Shown here in pieces: positions 49,085 through 61,047 of a DNA stretch of 64,000 nt. This DNA is from Lasioglossum baleicum (lineage: Eukaryota; Arthropoda; Insecta; Hymenoptera; Halictidae), in contig NW_027469104.1 in the NCBI RefSeq assembly GCF_051020765.1, positions 682,001-746,000 of the forward strand, read 5' to 3'. A program made the translations under genes and the position numbers. The notes under the pieces are model-generated. The model did no database searches. It was not told the origin of the DNA and was given only the letters and a program-made list of their open reading frames with translations. The stretch's first letter is position 1; each line of letters begins with the position of its first letter.

Positions 49085-49497
49085 TGCGTTATGCGTTATG
49101 CGTTATGCGTTATGCGTTATGCGTTATGCGTTATGCGTTATGCGTTATGCGTTATGCGTTATGCGTTATGCGTTATGCGTTATGCGTTATGCGTTATGCG
49201 TTATGCGTTATGCGTTATGCGTTATGCGTTATGCGTTATGCGTTATGCGTTATGCGTTATGCGTTATGCGTTATGCGTTATGCGTTATGCGTTATGCGTT
49301 ATGCGTTATGCGTTATGCGTTATGCGTTATGCGTTATGCGTTATGCGTTATGCGTTATGCGTTATGCGTTATGCGTTATGCGTTATGCGTTATGCGTTAT
49401 GCGTTATGCGTTATGCGTTATGCGTTATGCGTTATGCGTTATGCGTTATGCGTTATGCGTTATGCGTTATGCGTTATGCGTTATGCGTTATGCGTTA

Positions 49498-49714
49498 CGC
49501 GTTACGCGTTATGCGTTATGCGTTATGCGTTATGCGTTATGCGTTATGTGTTATGCGTTATGCGTTAAGCGTTATACGTTATGCGTTATGCGTTATGCGT
49601 TATGCGTTATGTGTTATGCGTTATGCGTTATGTGTTATGCGTTGTGCTTTACGGGTTATGCGATATGCGTTATGCGTTATGACTTTTTCATTGAACGTTA
49701 TGCGTTATGCGATA
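49498..49714 (+). repeat. X/A module 4 (217 bp)
   Basis: Box at 49680-49700. One extra canonical unit between the G2A and C3T units makes it 7 bp longer than the other modules. Confidence 0.88.
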
Positions 49715-50162
49715 TGCGTTATGCGTTATGCGTCATGCGTTATGCGTTATGCGTTATGCGTTATGCGTTATGCGTTATGCGTTATGCGTTATGCGTTATG
49801 CGTTATGCGTTATGCGTTCTGCGTTATGCGTTATGCGTTATGCGTTATGCGTTATGCGTTATGCGTTATGCGTTATGCGTTATGCGTTATGCGTTATGCG
49901 TTATGCGTTATGCGTTATACGTTATGCGATATGCGTTATTCGTTATCCGTTATGCGTTATGCGTTATGCGTTATGCGTTATGCGTTATGCGTTATGCGTT
50001 ATGCGTTATGCGTTATGCGTTATGCGTTATGCGTTATGCGTTATGCGTTATGCGTTATGCGTTATGCGTTATGCGTTATGCGTTATGCGTTATGCGTTAT
50101 GCGTTATGCGTTATGCGTTATGCGTTATGCGTTATGCGTTATGCGTTATGCGTTATGCGTTA

Positions 50163-50250
50163 CGCGTTACGCGTTATGCGTTATGCGTTATGCGTTATGC
50201 GTTATGCGTTATGTGTTATGCGTTATGCGTTAAGCGTTATACGTTATGCG
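50163..50250 (+). repeat. X/A module fragment without the box
   Basis: Doubled M, six canonical units, C3T, T1A-G2A as in the full module, but then canonical units and K near 50273. The C/T and X part is absent, so this is the 5' half of the module joined to a K-containing segment. Confidence 0.8.
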
Positions 50251-50778
50251 TTATGCGTTATGCGTTATGCGTTAAGCGTTATACGTTATGCGATATGCGT
50301 TATTCGTTATGCGTTATGCGTTATGCGTTGTGGGTTATCCGTTATGCGTCATGCGTTATCCGTTATGCGTTATGCGTTATGCGTTATGCGTTATCCGTTA
50401 TGCGTTATCCGTTATGCGTTACGCGTTATGCGTTATGCGTTATGCGTTATGCGTTATGCGTTAAGCGTTATACGTTATGCGATATGCGTTATTCGTTATG
50501 CGTTATGCGTTATGCGTTATGCGTTATGCGTTATGCGTTAAGCGTTATGCGTTATGCGTTATGCGTTATGCGTTATGCGTTATGCGTTATGCGTTATGCG
50601 TTATGCGTTATGCGTTATGCGTTATGCGTTATGCGTTATGCGTTATGCGTTATGCGTTATGCGTTATGCGTTATGCGTTATGCGTTATGCGTTATGCGTT
50701 ATGCGTTATGCGTTATGCGTTATGCGTTATGCGTAATGCGTTATGCATTATGCGTTATGCGTTATGCGTAATGCGTTA

Positions 50779-51667
50779 TGAGTAATGTGTCATGCGTTAT
50801 GCGTTATGGACTATGCTTTATGCGTTATGCGTTGTGGGTTATCCGTTATGCGTCATGCGTTATCCGTTATGCGTTATGCGTTATGCGTTATCCGTTATGC
50901 GTTATCCGTTATGCGTTACGCGTTCTGCGTTATGCGTTATGCGTTATGCGTTATGCGTTAAGCGTTATACGTTATGCGATATGCGTTATTCGTTATGCGT
51001 TATGCGTTATGCGTTATGCGTTATGCGTTATGCGTTATGCGTTATGCGTTATGCGTTATGCGTTATGCGTTATGCGTTATGCGTCATGCGTCATGCGTTA
51101 TGCGTTATGCGTTATGCGTTATGCGTTATGCGTTATGCGTTATGCGTTATGCGTTATGCGTTATGCGTTATGCGTTATGCGTTATGCGTTATGCGTTATG
51201 CGTTATGCGTTATGCGTTATGCGTTATGCGTTATGCGTTATGCGTTATGCGTTATGCGTTATTCGTTATGCGTTATGCGTTATGCGTTATGCGTTATGCG
51301 TTATGCGTTATGCGTTATGCGTTATGCGTTATGCGTTATGCGTTATGCGTTATGCGTTATGCGTTATGCGTTATGCGTTATGCGTTATGCGTTATGCGTT
51401 ATGCGTTATGCGTTATGCGTTATGCGTTATGCGTTATGCGTTATGCGTTATGCGTTATGCGTTATGCGTTATGCGTTATGCGTTATGCGTTATGCGTTAA
51501 GCGTTATACGTTATGCGATATGCGTTATTCGTTATGCGTTATGCGTTATGCGTTATGCGTTATGCGTTATGCGTTATGCGTTATGCGTTATGCGTTATGC
51601 GTTATGCGTTATGCGTTATGCGTAATGCGTTATGCATTATGCGTTATGCGTTATGCGTAATGCGTTA
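50779..51667 (+). repeat. HOR 41, 889 bp (127 units)
   Basis: Order: H, P, R, K at 50961, D near 51084, F near 51261, run of about 230 bp, K near 51499, run, tail. HORs 44, 45 and 50 follow the same plan with different run lengths. Confidence 0.86.
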
Positions 51668-52073
51668 TGAGTAATGTGTCATGCGTTATGCGTTATGGAC
51701 TATGCTTTATGCGTTATGCGTTGTGGGTTATCCGTTATGCGTCATGCGTTATCCGTTATGCGTTATGCGTTATGCGTTATCCGTTATGCGTTATCCGTTA
51801 TGCGTTACGCGTTCTGCGTTATGCGTTATGCGTTATGCGTTATGCGTTAAGCGTTATACGTTATGCGATATGCGTTATTCGTTATGCGTTATGCGTTATG
51901 CGTTATGCGTTATGCGTTATGCGGTATGCGTTATGCGTTATGCGTTATGCGTTATGCGTTATGCGTTATGCGTTATGCGTTATGCGTTATGCGTTATGCG
52001 TTATGCGTTATGCGTCATGCGTTATGCGTTATGCGTTATGCGTTATGCGTTATGCGTTATGCGTTATGCGTTA

Positions 52074-52283
52074 CGCGTTACGCGTTATGCGTTATGCGTT
52101 ATGCGTTATGCGTTATGCGTTATGTGTTATGCGTTATGCGTTAAGCGTTATACGTTATGCGTTATGCGTTATGCGTTATGTGTTATGCGTTATGCGTTAT
52201 GTGTTATGCGTTGTGCTTTACGGGTTATGCGATATGCGTTATGCGTTATGACTTTTTCATTGAACGTTATGCGTTATGCGATA
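52074..52283 (+). repeat. X/A module 5 (210 bp)
   Basis: Box at 52249-52269, 174 bp after the first M unit. Lies 784 bp upstream of the last X/G box. Confidence 0.88.
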
Positions 52284-53032
52284 TGCGTTATGCGTTATGC
52301 GTTATGCGTTATGCGTTATGCGTTATGCGTTATGCGTTATGCGTTATGCGTTATGCGTTATGCGTTATGCGTTATGCGTTATGCGTTATGCGTTATGCGT
52401 TATGCGTTATGCGTTATGCGTTATGCGTTATGCGTTATGCGTTATGCGTTATGCGTTATGCGTTATCCGTTATGCGTTATCCGTTATGCGTTACGCGTTA
52501 TGCGTTATGCGTTATGCGTTATGCGTTAAGCGTTATACGTTATGCGATATGCGTTATTCGTTATGCGTTATGCGTTATGCGTTATGCGTTATGCGTTATG
52601 CGTTATGCGTTATGCGTTATGCGTTATGCGTTATGCGTTATGCGTTATGCGTTATGCGTTATGCGTTATGCGTTATGCGTTATGCGTTATGCGTTATGCG
52701 TTATGCGTTATGCGTTATGCGTTATGCGTTATGCGTTATGCGTTATGCGTTATGCGTTATGCGTTATGCGTTATGCGTTATGCGTTATGCGTTATGCGTT
52801 ATGCGTTATGCGTTATGCGTTATGCGTTATGCGTTATGCGTTATGCGTTATGCGTTATGCGTTATGCGTTATGCGTTATGCGTTATGCGTTATGCGTTAT
52901 GCGTTATGCGTTATGCGTTATGCGTTATGCGTTATGCGTTATGCGTTATGCGTTATGCGTTATGCGTTATGCGTTATGCGTTATGTGTTATGCGTTGTGC
53001 TTTACGGGTTATGCGATATGCGTTATGCGTTA

Positions 53033-53053
53033 TGACTTTTTCATTGAGCGTTA
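53033..53053 (+). repeat. X/G box 18
   Basis: Last X/G box in the window; the remaining 11 kb has only X/A boxes. Confidence 0.9.
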
Positions 53054-53109
53054 TGCGTTATGCGTAATGCGTTATGCATTATGCGTTATGCGTTATGCGT
53101 AATGCGTTA

Positions 53110-54075
53110 TGAGTAATGTGTCATGCGTTATGCGTTATGGACTATGCTTTATGCGTTATGCGTTGTGGGTTATCCGTTATGCGTCATGCGTTATCCGTTA
53201 TGCGTTATGCGTTATGCGTTATGCGTTATCCGTTATGCGTTATCCGTTATGCGTTACGCGTTATGCGTTATGCGTTATGCGTTAAGCGTTATACGTTATG
53301 CGATATGCGTTATTCGTTATGCGTTATGCGTTATGCGTTATGCGTTATGCGTTATGCGTTATGCGTTATGCGTTATGCGTTATGCGTTATGCGTTATGCG
53401 TTATGCGTTATGCGTTATGCGTTATGCGTTATGCGTTATGCGTTATGCGTTATGCGTTATGCGTTATGCGTTATGCGTTATGCGTTATGCGTTATGCGTT
53501 ATGCGTTATGCGTTATGCGTTATGCGTTATGCGTTATGCGCTATGCGTTATGCGTTATGCGTCATGCGTTATGCGTTATGCGTTCTGCGTTATGCGTTAT
53601 GCGTTATGCGTTATGCGTTATGCGTTATGCGTTATGCGTTATGCGTTATGCGTTATGCGTTATGCGTTATGCGTTATGCGTTATGCGTTATGCGTTATGC
53701 GTTATGCGTTTAGCGTTATACGTTATGCGATATGCGTTATTCGTTATGCGTTATGCGTTATGCGTTATGCGTTATGCGTTATGCGTTATGCGTTATGCGT
53801 TATGCGTTATGCGTTATGCGTTATGCGTTATGCGTTATGCGTTATGCGTTATGCGTTATGCGTTATGCGTTATGCGTTATGCGTTATGCGTTATGCGTTA
53901 TGCGTTATGCGTTATGCGTTATGCGTTATGCGTTATGCGGTATGCGTTATGCGTTATGCGTTATGCGTTATGCGTTATGCGTTATGCGTTATGCGTTATG
54001 CGTTATGCGTTATGCGTTATGCGTTATGCGTAATGCGTTATGCGTTATGCGTTATGCGTTATGCGTAATGCGTTA
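53110..54075 (+). repeat. HOR 43, 966 bp (138 units), no X
   Basis: Order: H, P, M, K at 53285, run, T5C-T6C-A7C cluster near 53537-53587, run, K near 53710 led by an A7T unit, run, lone T5G near 53936, run, and a tail whose G4A unit is canonical, so this tail lacks the ATGCAT site present in other tails. Confidence 0.84.
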
Positions 54076-55097
54076 TGAGTAATGTGTCATGCGTTATGCG
54101 TTATGGACTATGCTTTATGCGTTATGCGTTGTGGGTTATCCGTTATGCGTCATGCGTTATCCGTTATGCGTTATGCGTTATGCGTTATCCGTTATGCGTT
54201 ATCCGTTATGCGTTACGCGTTCTGCGTTATGCGTTATGCGTTATGCGTTATGCGTTAAGCGTTATACGTTATGCGATATGCGTTATTCGTTATGCGTTAT
54301 GCGTTATGCGTTATGCGTTATGCGTTATGCGTTATGCGTTATGCGTTATGCGTTATGCGTTATGCGTTATGCGTTATGCGTTATGCGTCATGCGTCATGC
54401 GTTATGCGTTATGCGTTATGCGTTATGCGTTATGCGTTATGCGTTATGCGTTATGCGTTATGCGTTATGCGTTATGCGTTATGCGTTATGCGTTATGCGT
54501 TATGCGTTATGCGTTATGCGTTATGCGTTATGCGTTATGCGTTATGCGTTATGCGTTATGCGTTATGCGTTATTCGTTATGCGTTATGCGTTATGCGTTA
54601 TGCGTTATGCGTTATGCGTTATGCGTTATGCGTTATGCGTTATGCGTTATGCGTTATGCGTTATGCGTTATGCGTTATGCGTTATGCGTTATGCGTTATG
54701 CGTTATGCGTTATGCGTTATGCGTTATGCGTTATGCGTTATGCGTTATGCGTTATGCGTTATGCGTTATGCGTTATGCGTTATGCGTTATGCGTTATGCG
54801 TTATGCGTTATGCGTTATGCGTTATGCGTTATGCGTTATGCGTTATGCGTTATGCGTTATGCGTTATGCGTTAAGCGTTATACGTTATGCGATATGCGTT
54901 ATTCGTTATGCGTTATGCGTTATGCGTTATGCGTTATGCGTTATGCGTTATGCGTTATGCGTTATGCGTTATGCGTTATGCGTTATGCGTTATGCGTTAT
55001 GCGTTATGCGTTATGCGTTATGCGTTATGCGTTATGCGTTATGCGTTATGCGTAATGCGTTATGCATTATGCGTTATGCGTTATGCGTAATGCGTTA
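54076..55097 (+). repeat. HOR 44, 1,022 bp (146 units)
   Basis: Order: H, P, R, K at 54258, D near 54388, F near 54573, pure run of about 300 bp, K at 54874, run, tail. Same plan as HOR 41, longer by pure units. Confidence 0.86.
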
Positions 55098-56266
55098 TGA
55101 GTAATGTGTCATGCGTTATGCGTTATGGACTATGCTTTATGCGTTATGCGTTGTGGGTTATCCGTTATGCGTCATGCGTTATCCGTTATGCGTTATGCGT
55201 TATGCGTTATCCGTTATGCGTTATCCGTTATGCGTTACGCGTTCTGCGTTATGCGTTATGCGTTATGCGTTATGCGTTAAGCGTTATACGTTATGCGATA
55301 TGCGTTATTCGTTATGCGTTATGCGTTACGCGTTCTGCGTTATGCGTTATGCGTTATGCGTTATGCGTTAAGCGTTATACGTTATGCGATATGCGTTATT
55401 CGTTATGCGTTATGCGTTATGCGTTATGCGTTATGCGTTATGCGTTATGCGTTATGCGTTATGCGTTATGCGTTATGCGTTATGCGTTATGCGTTATGCG
55501 TCATGCGTCATGCGTTATGCGTTATGCGTTATGCGTTATGCGTTATGCGTTATGCGTTATGCGTTATGCGTTATGCGTTATGCGTTATGCGTTATGCGTT
55601 ATGCGTTATGCGTTATGCGTTATGCGTTATGCGTTATGCGTTATGCGTTATGCGTTATGCGTTATGCGTTATGCGTTATGCGTTATGCGTTATTCGTTAT
55701 GCGTTATGCGTTATGCGTTATGCGTTATGCGTTATGCGTTATGCGTTATGCGTTATGCGTTATGCGTTATGCGTTATGCGTTATGCGTTATGCGTTATGC
55801 GTTATGCGTTATGCGTTATGCGTTATGCGTTATGCGTTATGCGTTATGCGTTATGCGTTATGCGTTATGCGTTATGCGTTATGCGTTATGCGTTATGCGT
55901 TATGCGTTATGCGTTATGCGTTATGCGTTATGCGTTATGCGTTATGCGTTATGCGTTATGCGTTATGCGTTATGCGTTATGCGTTATGCGTTATGCGTTA
56001 TGCGTTATGCGTTATGCGTTAAGCGTTATACGTTATGCGATATGCGTTATTCGTTATGCGTTATGCGTTATGCGTTATGCGTTATGCGTTATGCGTTATG
56101 CGTTATGCGTTATGCGTTATGCGTTATGCGTTATGCGTTATGCGTTATGCGTTATGCGTTATGCGTTATGCGTTATGCGTTATGCGTTATGCGTTATGCG
56201 TTATGCGTTATGCGTTATGCGTAATGCGTTATGCATTATGCGTTATGCGTTATGCGTAATGCGTTA
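55098..56266 (+). repeat. HOR 45, 1,169 bp (167 units)
   Basis: The HOR 41 plan with one extra R-K step: K at 55280, then R and K at 55371. Then D near 55500, F at 55693, run, K at 56022, run, tail. Near-identical to HOR 50 at 4,795 bp offset. Confidence 0.87.
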
Positions 56267-57526
56267 TGAGTAATGTGTCATGCGTTATGCGTTATGGACT
56301 ATGCTTTATGCGTTATGCGTTGTGGGTTATCCGTTATGCGTCATGCGTTATCCGTTATGCGTTATGCGTTATGCGTTATCCGTTATGCGTTATCCGTTAT
56401 GCGTTACGCGTTCTGCGTTATGCGTTATGCGTTATGCGTTATGCGTTAAGCGTTATACGTTATGCGATATGCGTTATTCGTTATGCGTTATGCGTTATGC
56501 GTTATGCGTTATGCGTTATGCGTTATGCGTTATGCGTTATGCGTTATGCGTTATGCGTTATGCGTTATGCGTTATGCGTTATGCGTTATGCGTTATGCGT
56601 TATGCGTTATGCGTTATGCGTTATGCGTTATGCGTTATGCGTTATGTGTTATGCGTTATGCGTTATGCGTTATGCGTTATGCGTTATGCGTTATGCGTTA
56701 TGCGTTATGCGTTATGCGTTATGTGTTATGCGTTGTGCATTACGGGTTATGCGATATGCGTTATGCGTTATGCGTTACGCGTTCTGCGTTATGCGTTATG
56801 CGATATGCGTTATTCGTTATGCGTTATGCGTTATGCGTTATGCGTTATGCGTTATGCGTTATGCGTTATGCGTTATGCGTTATGCGTTATGCGTTATGCG
56901 TTATGCGTTATGCGTTATGCGTTATGCGTTATGCGTTATGCGTTATGCGTTATGCGTTATGCGTTATGCGTTATTCGTTATGCGTTATGCGTTATGCGTT
57001 ATGCGTTATGCGTTATGCGTTATGCGTTATGCGTTATGCGTTATGCGTTATGCGTTATGCGTTATGCGTTATGCGTTATGCGTTATGCGTTATGCGTTAT
57101 GCGTTATGCGTTATGCGTTATGCGTTATGCGTTATGCGTTATGCGTTATGCGTTATGCGTTATGCGTTATGCGTTATGCGTTATGCGTTATGCGTTATGC
57201 GTTATGCGTTATGCGTTATGCGTTATGCGTTATGCGTTATGCGTTATGCGTTATGCGTTATGCGTTATGCGTTATGCGTTATGCGTTATGCGTTATGCGT
57301 TAAGCGTTATACGTTATGCGATATGCGTTATTCGTTATGCGTTATGCGTTATGCGTTATGCGTTATGCGTTATGCGTTATGCGTTATGCGTTATGCGTTA
57401 TGCGTTATGCGTTATGCGTTATGCGTTATGCGTTATGCGTTATGCGTTATGCGTTATGCGTTATGCGTTATGCGTTATGCGTAATGCGTTATGCATTATG
57501 CGTTATGCGTTATGCGTAATGCGTTA
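56267..57526 (+). repeat. HOR 46, 1,260 bp (180 units)
   Basis: Order: H, P, R, K at 56449, run, C3T near 56645, C/A near 56722, R, K remnant, run, F at 56974, pure run of about 320 bp, K at 57303, run, tail. Copied as HOR 51. Confidence 0.87.
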
Positions 57527-59101
57527 TGAGTAATGTGTCATGCGTTATGCGTTATGGACTATGCTTTATGCGTTATGCGTTGTGGGTTATCCGTTATGCG
57601 TCATGCGTTATCCGTTATGCGTTATGCGTTATGCGTTATCCGTTATGCGTTACGCGTTCTGCGTTATGCGTTATGCGTTATGCGTTATGCGTTAAGCGTT
57701 ATACGTTATGCGATATGCGTTATTCGTTATGCGTTATGCGTTATGCGTTATGCGTTATGCGTTATGCGTTATGCGTTATGCGTTATGCGTTATGCGTTAT
57801 GCGTTATGCGTTATGCGTTATGCGTTATGCGTTATGCGTTATGCGTTATGCGTTATGCGTTATGCGTTATGCGTTATGCGTTATGCGTTATGTGTTATGC
57901 GTTATGCGTTATGCGTTATGCGTTATGCGTTATGCGTTATGCGTTATGCGTTATGCGTTATGCGTTATGTGTTATGCGTTGTGCATTACGGGTTATGCGA
58001 TATGCGTTATGCGTTATGCGTTACGCGTTCTGCGTTATGCGTTATGCGATATGCGTTATTCGTTATGCGTTATGCGTTATGCGTTATGCGTTATGCGTTA
58101 TGCGTTATGCGTTATGCGTCATGCGTCATGCGTTATGCGTTATGCGTTATGCGTTATGCGTCATGCGTTATGCGTTATGCGTTATGCGTTATGCGTTATG
58201 CGTTATGCGTTATGCGTTACGCGTTACGCGTTATGCGTTATGCGTTATGCGTTATGCGTTATGCGTTATGTGTTATGCGTTATGCGTTAAGCGTTATACG
58301 TTATGCGTTATGCGTTATGCGTTATGTGTTATGCGTTATGCGTTATGTGTTATGCGTTGTGCTTTACGGGTTATGCGATATGCGTTATGCGTTATGACTT
58401 TTTCATTGAACGTTATGCGTTATGCGATATGCGTTATGCGTTATGCGTTATGCGTTATGCGTTATGCGTTATGCGTTATGCGTTATGCGTTATGCGTTAT
58501 GCGTTATGCGTTATGCGTTATGCGTTATGCGTTATGCGTTATGCGTTATGCGTTATGCGTTATGCGTTATGCGTTATGCGTTATCCGTTATGCGTTATCC
58601 GTTATGCGTTACGCGTTATGCGTTATGCGTTATGCGTTATGCGTTAAGCGTTATACGTTATGCGATATGCGTTATTCGTTATGCGTTATGCGTTATGCGT
58701 TATGCGTTATGCGTTATGCGTTATGCGTTATGCGTCATGCGTCATGCGTTATGCGTTATGCGTTATGCGTTATGCGTCATGCGTTATGCGTTATGCGTTA
58801 TGCGTTATGCGTTATGCGTTATGCGTTATGCGTTATGCGTTATGCGTTATGCGTTATGCGTTATGCGTTATGCGTTATGCGTTATGCGTTATGCGTTATG
58901 TGTTATGCGTTATGCGTTATGCGTTATGCGTTATGCGTTACGCGTTCTGCGTTATGCGTTATGCGTTATGCGTTATGCGTTAAGCGTTATACGTTATGCG
59001 ATATGCGTTATTCGTTATGCGTTATGCGTTATGCGTTATGCGTTATGCGTTATGCGTAATGCGTTATGCATTATGCGTTATGCGTTATGCGTAATGCGTT
59101 A
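57527..59101 (+). repeat. HOR 47, 1,575 bp (225 units), X/A inside
   Basis: Order: H, G2C, R, K at 57695, run, C3T at 57891, C/A near 57968, R, K remnant, D near 58117, T6C, X/A module 58220-58429, run, P, M, K at 58647, D near 58734, T6C, C3T near 58900, R, K near 58982, run, tail. Copied as HOR 52 up to the last K. Confidence 0.86.
58220..58429 (+). repeat. X/A module 6 (210 bp)
   Basis: Box at 58395-58415. Directly preceded by a D and single T6C series, unlike modules 1-4. Confidence 0.88.
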
Positions 59102-59570
59102 TGAGTAATGTGTCATGCGTTATGCGTTATGGACTATGCTTTATGCGTTATGCGTTGTGGGTTATCCGTTATGCGTCATGCGTTATCCGTTATGCGTTAT
59201 GCGTTATGCGTTATCCGTTATGCGTTATCCGTTATGCGTTACGCGTTCTGCGTTATGCGTTATGCGTTATGCGTTATGCGTTAAGCGTTATACGTTATGC
59301 GATATGCGTTATTCGTTATGCGTTATGCGTTATGCGTTATGCGTTATGCGTTATGCGTTATGCGTTATGCGTTATGCGTTATGCGTTATGCGTTATGCGT
59401 TATGCGTTATGCGTTATGCGTTATGCGTTATGCGTTATGCGTTATGCGTTATGCGTTATGCGTTATGCGTTATGCGTTATGCGTTATGCGTTATGCGTTA
59501 TGCGTTATGCGTTATGCGTTATGCGTAATGCGTTATGCATTATGCGTTATGCGTTATGCGTAATGCGTTA
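59102..59570 (+). repeat. HOR 48, 469 bp (67 units)
   Basis: H, P, R, K at 59284, a pure run and tail. This is the 5' end of the HOR 41/45/46 plan with everything between first K and tail removed. Confidence 0.87.
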
Positions 59571-59892
59571 TGAGTAATGTGTCATGCGTTATGCGTTATG
59601 GACTATGCTTTATGCGTTATGCGTTATGCGTTATGCGTTATGCGTTATGCGTTATGCGTTATGCGTTATGCGTTAAGCGTTATACGTTATGCGATATGCG
59701 TTATTCGTTATGCGTTATGCGTTATGCGTTATGCGTTATGCGTTATGCGTTATGCGTTATGCGTTATGCGTTATGCGTTATGCGTTATGCGTTATGCGTT
59801 ATGCGTTATGCGTTATGCGTTATGCGTTATGCGTTATGCGTTATGCGTAATGCGTTATGCATTATGCGTTATGCGTTATGCGTAATGCGTTA
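59571..59892 (+). repeat. HOR 49, 322 bp (46 units), truncated header
   Basis: The header stops after its G4T unit; the A7G, C3G and G2C units are all missing. A run, one K near 59676, a run and a tail follow. It is the only HOR start lacking the C3G unit. Confidence 0.87.
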
Positions 59893-61047
59893 TGAGTAAT
59901 GTGTCATGCGTTATGCGTTATGGACTATGCTTTATGCGTTATGCGTTGTGGGTTATCCGTTATGCGTCATGCGTTATCCGTTATGCGTTATGCGTTATGC
60001 GTTATCCGTTATGCGTTATCCGTTATGCGTTACGCGTTCTGCGTTATGCGTTATGCGTTATGCGTTATGCGTTAAGCGTTATACGTTATGCGATATGCGT
60101 TATTCGTTATGCGTTATGCGTTACGCGTTCTGCGTTATGCGTTATGCGTTATGCGTTATGCGTTAAGCGTTATACGTTATGCGATATGCGTTATTCGTTA
60201 TGCGTTATGCGTTATGCGTTATGCGTTATGCGTTATGCGTTATGCGTTATGCGTTATGCGTTATGCGTTATGCGTTATGCGTTATGCGTTATGCGTCATG
60301 CGTCATGCGTTATGCGTTATGCGTTATGCGTTATGCGTTATGCGTTATGCGTTATGCGTTATGCGTTATGCGTTATGCGTTATGCGTTATGCGTTATGCG
60401 TTATGCGTTATGCGTTATGCGTTATGCGTTATGCGTTATGCGTTATGCGTTATGCGTTATGCGTTATGCGTTATGCGTTATTCGTTATGCGTTATGCGTT
60501 ATGCGTTATGCGTTATGCGTTATGCGTTATGCGTTATGCGTTATGCGTTATGCGTTATGCGTTATGCGTTATGCGTTATGCGTTATGCGTTATGCGTTAT
60601 GCGTTATGCGTTATGCGTTATGCGTTATGCGTTATGCGTTATGCGTTATGCGTTATGCGTTATGCGTTATGCGTTATGCGTTATGCGTTATGCGTTATGC
60701 GTTATGCGTTATGCGTTATGCGTTATGCGTTATGCGTTATGCGTTATGCGTTATGCGTTATGCGTTATGCGTTATGCGTTATGCGTTATGCGTTATGCGT
60801 TAAGCGTTATACGTTATGCGATATGCGTTATTCGTTATGCGTTATGCGTTATGCGTTATGCGTTATGCGTTATGCGTTATGCGTTATGCGTTATGCGTTA
60901 TGCGTTATGCGTTATGCGTTATGCGTTATGCGTTATGCGTTATGCGTTATGCGTTATGCGTTATGCGTTATGCGTTATGCGTTATGCGTTATGCGTTATG
61001 CGTAATGCGTTATGCATTATGCGTTATGCGTTATGCGTAATGCGTTA
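59893..61047 (+). repeat. HOR 50, 1,155 bp (165 units), copy of HOR 45
   Basis: Same modules as HOR 45 (K at 60075 and 60166, D near 60295, F at 60481, K at 60803). One unit is lost between D and F and one between F and K, and no other change was noticed at module level. Confidence 0.87.

Larger units (their letters stand above)
48637..50778 (+). repeat. HOR 40, 2,142 bp (306 units), two X/A modules
   Basis: H through its final G2C, then a pure run with no P or K, X/A module 48875-49084 (its C/T has a T5G in place of T5A), pure run of about 410 bp, X/A module 49498-49714, T6C near 49731, lone A7C near 49814, K fragment ending G2T-G2C, run, a third doubled-M module start at 50163 that runs into K near 50273 instead of X, half-header, P, M, K at 50464, lone T1A, run, tail. 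Confidence 0.83.
51668..53109 (+). repeat. HOR 42, 1,442 bp (206 units), X/A inside and X/G at end
   Basis: Order: H, P, R, K at 51850, lone T5G near 51920, T6C near 52011, X/A module 52074-52283, run, P, M, K at 52529, pure run of about 420 bp, C/T at 52984, X/G at 53033, tail. It is the only full HOR holding the X/A form and ending in X/G. Confidence 0.86.
55098..59892 (+). repeat. Super-repeat of five HORs (4,795 bp)
   Basis: HORs 45-46-47-48-49 form a block whose first three members recur in the same order from 59893. Header offsets shrink from 4,795 to 4,781 to 4,760 bp because the second copy has lost whole units in pure runs. The second copy leaves the window before HORs 48-49 could be seen and has already diverged near 63760. 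Confidence 0.8.
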
